13,184 nt of DNA, taken from Cudoniella acicularis (Eukaryota > Ascomycota > Leotiomycetes > Helotiales > Helotiaceae). The translations under genes and the position numbers were made by a program. The notes under the pieces were generated by a model, which was given only the letters and a program-made list of their open reading frames with translations, was not told the origin of the DNA and did no database searches. Each line of letters begins with the position of its first letter. Position 1 is the stretch's first letter. Where the stretch lies: positions 1 through 13,184 of the forward strand of contig JAAMPI010001548.1 of assembly GCA_013054445.1 (NCBI GenBank). Reading direction: 5' to 3'. Shown here piece by piece: positions 9,659-13,184 of the stretch.

Positions 9659-10130
9659 ATGTGGTATTGTAAACCACTCGTTTTGTGTCCGGGCCCCTTT
9701 TCGCTTTTAAGTCTGGTCAGTGCTGGCTCTACTGGAGCATGCAAAGCAGTTCCCGGATCCCCTGACTGGCCAAGTGCCGTGAAATGGGCGGCTCTCAACT
9801 ACACTCTTTCGGGAAGACTGCTTCAACCTCCTCCGCTTGGCGCAGTCTGCCATCTAGATCAGCTAACGTATAACAATGCGACAAGTCCGGCTCTTCAGGT
9901 AGCGTGGTTTGGACTTGCGCTTCATGCGGATTCTCCGAATAGCGCTTCGTTTAGCAATTGGGAAAATGATACTTGTCTGCGGTTTCCACAATATCCTTGC
10001 CGTGGAGCCGGCTCCCCGATTTATGTTATTAATGCTACTTCTAATAACAACGTTAAGAAAGGAGTCGATTTGCGAGAGAGAGCAATGTTAGACTCGTTGT
10101 AAGAGGAACAGGAGAAGACTTCCTTGGAAG

Positions 10131-10246
10131 GTAAAAATCTTTTTGATGGATGTGCTTTGGGAAAATTTGGGAGATATTATTTGCACCTCTCCCCTTCTCT
10201 CTTTTGGAGAGAATTTCCCTTTGATATCACCACTAATTAGGCACAG
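10131..10246 (+). other. First intron of the oxidase relic, splice sites intact
   Basis: Donor GTAAAA, branch-like CTAAT at 10232-10236, acceptor GGCACAG; 116 bases, phase 2. Removal joins FLG to RSSAPNSLSIWTH through an Arg codon, exactly the family sequence. Confidence 0.85.
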
Positions 10247-10492
10247 ATCTTCAGCACCGAACTCACTCTCAATTTGGACTCACAATATGAAGGGAGTGGC
10301 TATTCGTGATACATTTCAACCACAGAGTTGCAGATTTACTATCAATTCCGCTGCTTTAACTTTCCTACCGGGGGCCAATTTGGGTGACTTGAATGCGGCA
10401 GCTGCTGCAAAAAACATCTACGTCCTCTCAGCTGAAGGAAGGAATATTGGGTACGGAGGTTATATTACTGGTGGAAGACATGCTGCTCTGAG

Positions 10493-10565
10493 GGAAGCAA
10501 TATAACTGGGCTCCCCATTATCGAGGACTTCAATTTTCATAAACCATCGCTAAAGCCTTACATAG
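10493..10565 (+). other. Second intron of the oxidase relic, donor mutated
   Basis: Expected donor GTAAGC reads GGAAGC, a single T-to-G change at 10494. Branch CTAAA lies near 10550 and acceptor CATAG ends at 10565. Removing these 73 bases joins GGRHAAL to SPLYGLAADQ through a Ser codon split AG|T. Left in, it introduces TAA within four codons. Confidence 0.85.
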
Positions 10566-10680
10566 TCCACTGTACGGCCTAGCAGCAGACCAAGTACTGG
10601 AAATGGAGATTGTTACCTTCAGCGGTGACATTCTAACTATCAACGAATGTCAAAATCAAGATTTATTTTGGGTCATGCGA

Positions 10681-10735
10681 GTAAATTACCCAATATATGA
10701 TCCCAAATACATTTCTTTCGCTGACGTTAAATCGG
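10681..10735 (+). other. Third intron of the oxidase relic, acceptor lost
   Basis: Donor GTAAAT follows the exon end ATGCGA, and CTGAC at 10721-10725 fits a branch point, but no AG occurs before coding resumes at GGTGGCGGT (10736). A single A-to-G change at 10734 would explain it. Because the donor lies in phase 0 and the next frame restarts at 10736, the expected 55-base intron fits. Confidence 0.75.
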
Positions 10736-11374
10736 GGTGGCGGTTCAACATTCGGGATCATTACTTCCACAACTATAAAAGCCTTTCCCTCCGTTCCTAT
10801 CCTCTTTGCCTCTGTTCTCCTCACCGCCATACCAGATTCCGAGTCATTCTGGAGCGGAATTGCTTATTGGCTATCGTAGTGGTCTTGACTCTCCGCGCAA
10901 GGTCTCTCCGGTTACTGCTACGCCGGTTTGGCTCCGAATACTACCATCAATGGTACCAATGTCGGTGTCTTTCAAGCATTCTTCTTTCTCCCAGTTCTCT
11001 CCTCTTCCAATGCAACCGGCTCTCTCCTCGCAGCATTGAATCTACCAATCTCTCACCCCAAGATCGCGTTTCCTGATCTATGGACGGCTCAAATCAACAC
11101 GACATCATACTCTTCATTCTATGAATGGTGGCTACCTAGCAATGGTGGCCCTCCAGGGGGCTGGACTTGATACTCGGTTTCCGCCTCCTCGACGAAAGGG
11201 CTCTTGCTTCTAACGCCACGGCTCTGATAGAAGCACTACAAGGAGCAATCCCGAAGGCAGTGGGCAGCACGATAAGCATGTACTTTGTTTCTGGCAAGGG
11301 CGTTCACGATGCTATACCGAGGGGAGGAAGTAATTTAGTGAATCCGGCTTGGAGAAAGGCCCTGGTGCACATTG

Positions 11375-11434
11375 GTCCGTCTCAAATCCCTATCTTTTCT
11401 GAAAACCTCTACTAACTCCTTATTTCTTCAAAAG
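11375..11434 (+). other. Fourth intron of the oxidase relic, splice sites intact
   Basis: Donor GTCCGT, near-perfect branch CTACTAAC at 11408-11415, acceptor CAAAAG; 60 bases, phase 1. Removal joins WRKALVHI to VQASYWLAATP. Confidence 0.88.
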
Positions 11435-12968
11435 TACAAGCATCCTACTGGCTCGCGGCTACTCCAGCGGCTGCAGCAGCCATCCAAGACACAATGACAA
11501 ACACGTACATCGCTGCGCTCCGAAAACTCGCTCCAGATATGGGTTCTTACATCAACGAAGCTGATGCCAACGAACCAGACTACCAGCATGCGTTTTGGGG
11601 GAGCAACTATCAGAGACTGTGGAGCATCAAGAGAACTGTTGATCTTGACTATGTGCTTTGGTGTCATCCTTGTGTTGGGGATGGGGGGTGGAAGGTTCGA
11701 AGTGATGGAGTGCTTTGTCGAGTATAGCTCGGTGGGGAGCATGAGATTATTATTTCCTACTTAACAGATACTTCACCCAACCCTCGTGAGTCCCCCCAAA
11801 TTTTCTTGTTCCTTCTATGCTAAATAAGCTTGCTAAAATTTCCGACAGCAGAAATATTTTTGCAGAAGTCATCACATGACCTGGAAAAGCGCTGATGGCG
11901 AATAGATCACAATCTAAAAGCTCCAAGGCCACCTTACCGCTCCTGACTTCAAATGAAGGAATACTTATACTAACCGTTCGTCTGCAATTACTTTTTTTCT
12001 CTAATACTACACCAAGCATCCAATGTTTTGGGATGTTCAAGCTCAGCTACGGTGTCGATCCGATCCCAAACACTTCAAAAGTTCTACAAATTCAACCTTC
12101 CAACACCAAATAAAACTATCACAAAACCCGACTATTATTTTCTTCAATTTTGCTGGTGCAACCCGTTCGTATTTGAAATTATCGGATATTTTACTTCATT
12201 GAAGTGACATTGAAGCGTTGGGAGCAACCTCCGAGCCCCGACACCTCACGATTCCACCCACGCGGGGTTCTGAGGGGTATGTAACATTTCCACTCTATGA
12301 TTTCATCTCAATCACAATCCTTCGGGCTTCAAAACACCTATCGATCTGGATAAGCCTTCAAGCAGATCCCCTTTTTGATTACCGTGGCTAATTGCAGAGC
12401 TTTAAACATACCCACCAATCACCATCCCGTTTTTACACATCTTCATTAAACGAACGCCACAACCGTATTCAGCCATCTTATGTTTCATCTCTAGTCCCCT
12501 CATCCCGTATCCTGTCATCCCGGAATAGATTACCACGGCTACGCAGATCTGAAGATCTCCTAGCAACTTCAACTACCGAAAATATTTATGCTAATATGAG
12601 ACATAGATCTGCGGCAGGCAGGTACGGCCGGTGCTGCATGCATTTCGTCGCTACCTGTTTTAATCTCACTTATACCCATAATAATTGTTTAAGCTTTGCT
12701 CGAAACGACGTCCAATCAGGAGTTAAGATAACGATCATTTGTTCCACACCGGTAAATACATTTCCCGACTCATAGATTTCATTATTGCTATACTCAAAAT
12801 ATATTACCATCGCGGGATAACACTTCTAATTATGAGACACAGATAGCAAATTCCCCAACTTGGACCTTTCCCCTCTTTGTACTCCACGACAAGGCTCCAA
12901 AAAATTCATTTAATATACTCTATAGCCCCCAATCATCACGGATATATAAATAAAGCTTGGCAACCTCA

Positions 12969-12983
12969 CTAGCTAGCTAGCTA
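12969..12983. repeat. CTAG microsatellite, about 3.75 units
   Basis: Perfect tandem CTAG over 15 bases; a low-complexity repeat with no assigned role. Confidence 0.9.
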
Positions 12984-13090
12984 CATGGCCAGCAGGAACC
13001 GGACTCCATGACTTTGGTTTGGATAATTGATGTTGGATATGGTTATTCAAGCCAAGGATTGCGAACACTGAGGAACGGCCCGGATTGAGG

Positions 13091-13184
13091 TATAAAGCGC
13101 CGGGACTGGGAAAGATATCTGAGCCGCTCACAAAAAGTCGAACGTCCTCCCCTTCAACTCTTCTTTCTTGTACTTTGAAGTTTT
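13091..13184 (+). promoter_or_regulatory. Possible promoter and 5' leader of a gene beyond the right edge
   Basis: TATAAAG at 13091-13097 is followed 25-40 bases later by a purine/pyrimidine transition and then by a pyrimidine-rich leader (CCTCCCCTTCAACTCTTCTTTCTTG) without an ATG, the usual look of a fungal core promoter and 5' untranslated region. The gene itself would start outside the window, so this rests on motif and composition only. Confidence 0.35.

Larger units (their letters stand above)
9659..11727 (+). pseudogene. Decayed secreted FAD-linked oxidoreductase, berberine-bridge (BBE/VAO) family
   Basis: The relic has a signal-peptide-like start (ATG 9659; FSLLSLVSAGSTGA), then CKAVPGSPDWPSAV, NWENDTCL, FPQYPCRGAG and IYVINATSNNNVKKGVD, typical of fungal secreted FAD oxidases. 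Reconstructed exons are 9659-10130, 10247-10492, 10566-10680, 10736-11374 and 11435-11727, summing to about 588 residues if the lesions are ignored, the normal family length. The FAD-binding fold is seen in RGTGEDFLGR, SSAPNSLSIWTHNMKG, GYGGYITGGRHAAL, YGLAADQVLEMEIV and GGGSTFGIITSTTIKAFPS. The BBE C-terminal block is YINEADANEPDYQHAFWGSN and DGVLCRV before TAG. Lesions: one base lost near 10067; donor GT changed to GG (10493-10494); no AG acceptor for the third intron; TAG 10877 and TGA 10886 in frame; one base lost near 11159. The His expected after GTG is Glu, and the Cys expected before NIG is Arg, so covalent FAD attachment would be lost. Introns 10131-10246 and 11375-11434 still look spliceable. 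Former substrate unknown. Confidence 0.93.
11728..13184. other. Gene-free right-hand region
   Basis: No recognisable protein or RNA gene in about 1.45 kb. Open frames at 11895-12113, 11750-12040 (minus) and 12392-12775 have no family resemblance and low-quality composition. The region contains a short CTAG microsatellite, scattered partial repeats too short to interpret (for example GATTACC..GGCTA at 12377 and 12528), a TATATAAATAAA element near 12943, and promoter-like sequence at the right end. Part of it may be old non-coding or transposon-derived DNA, but no terminal repeats or transposase remnant were seen. Confidence 0.55.

Noticed and set aside
8144..12290. Shared 14-mer GGGTATGTAACATT at about 8144 and 12276
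   Set aside because: No extended similarity around it; one such match by chance is plausible among all pairs in the window.
12377..12541. Near-repeat GATTACC..GGCTA at 12377 and 12528, and ATGAGACA.AGAT at about 12596 and 12832, considered as traces of a mobile element
   Set aside because: Too short and not extended by flanking similarity; no terminal repeats or coding remnant.

Overview
The window comes from a filamentous ascomycete nuclear genome (Pezizomycotina). The signs are short introns with GTAAGT/GTATGT donors, CTAAC branch points and CAG/TAG acceptors, a fungal-type NAC beta subunit, and fungal-only families of large membrane proteins and secreted FAD oxidases. A Leotiomycetes source is possible, but that is only an impression from protein style.

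Layout, left to right. (1) Positions 2-85 may hold the last codons of a plus-strand gene that starts outside the window. About 1.2 kb without a convincing gene follows. (2) 1298-3827, minus strand: a large glycosylated multi-pass membrane protein of a fungal family of unknown function. Its reading frame is broken once, at a run of seven T in coding sense (3277-3283). (3) 3828-4891: a divergent intergenic region with an 11-bp tandem repeat and a small dyad. (4) 4892-6715, plus strand: an intronless LCCL-domain multi-pass membrane protein with a beta-rich C-terminal tail. (5) 6716-7991: AT-rich intergenic DNA ending in the promoter of (6) EGD1 at 7992-8760, the beta subunit of the nascent polypeptide-associated complex. 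This is the only housekeeping gene here. It appears to have two back-to-back introns separated by a one-nucleotide exon. (7) 9659-11727, plus strand: a decayed secreted berberine-bridge-type FAD oxidoreductase whose five-exon structure can still be read through at least six lesions. (8) 11728-13184: no gene seen. The far right end looks like the promoter and 5' leader of a gene beyond the window.

The genes do not form an obvious pathway. The two membrane-protein genes are divergent neighbours and may share a promoter region. EGD1 is an independent ribosome-associated chaperone gene, and the oxidase is a relic. I did not find a new multi-gene system. The observations most worth following are the one-nucleotide exon in EGD1, the frameshift in the T run of the membrane-protein gene, and the step-by-step decay of the oxidase, including loss of both expected FAD-anchoring residues and of two splice sites.
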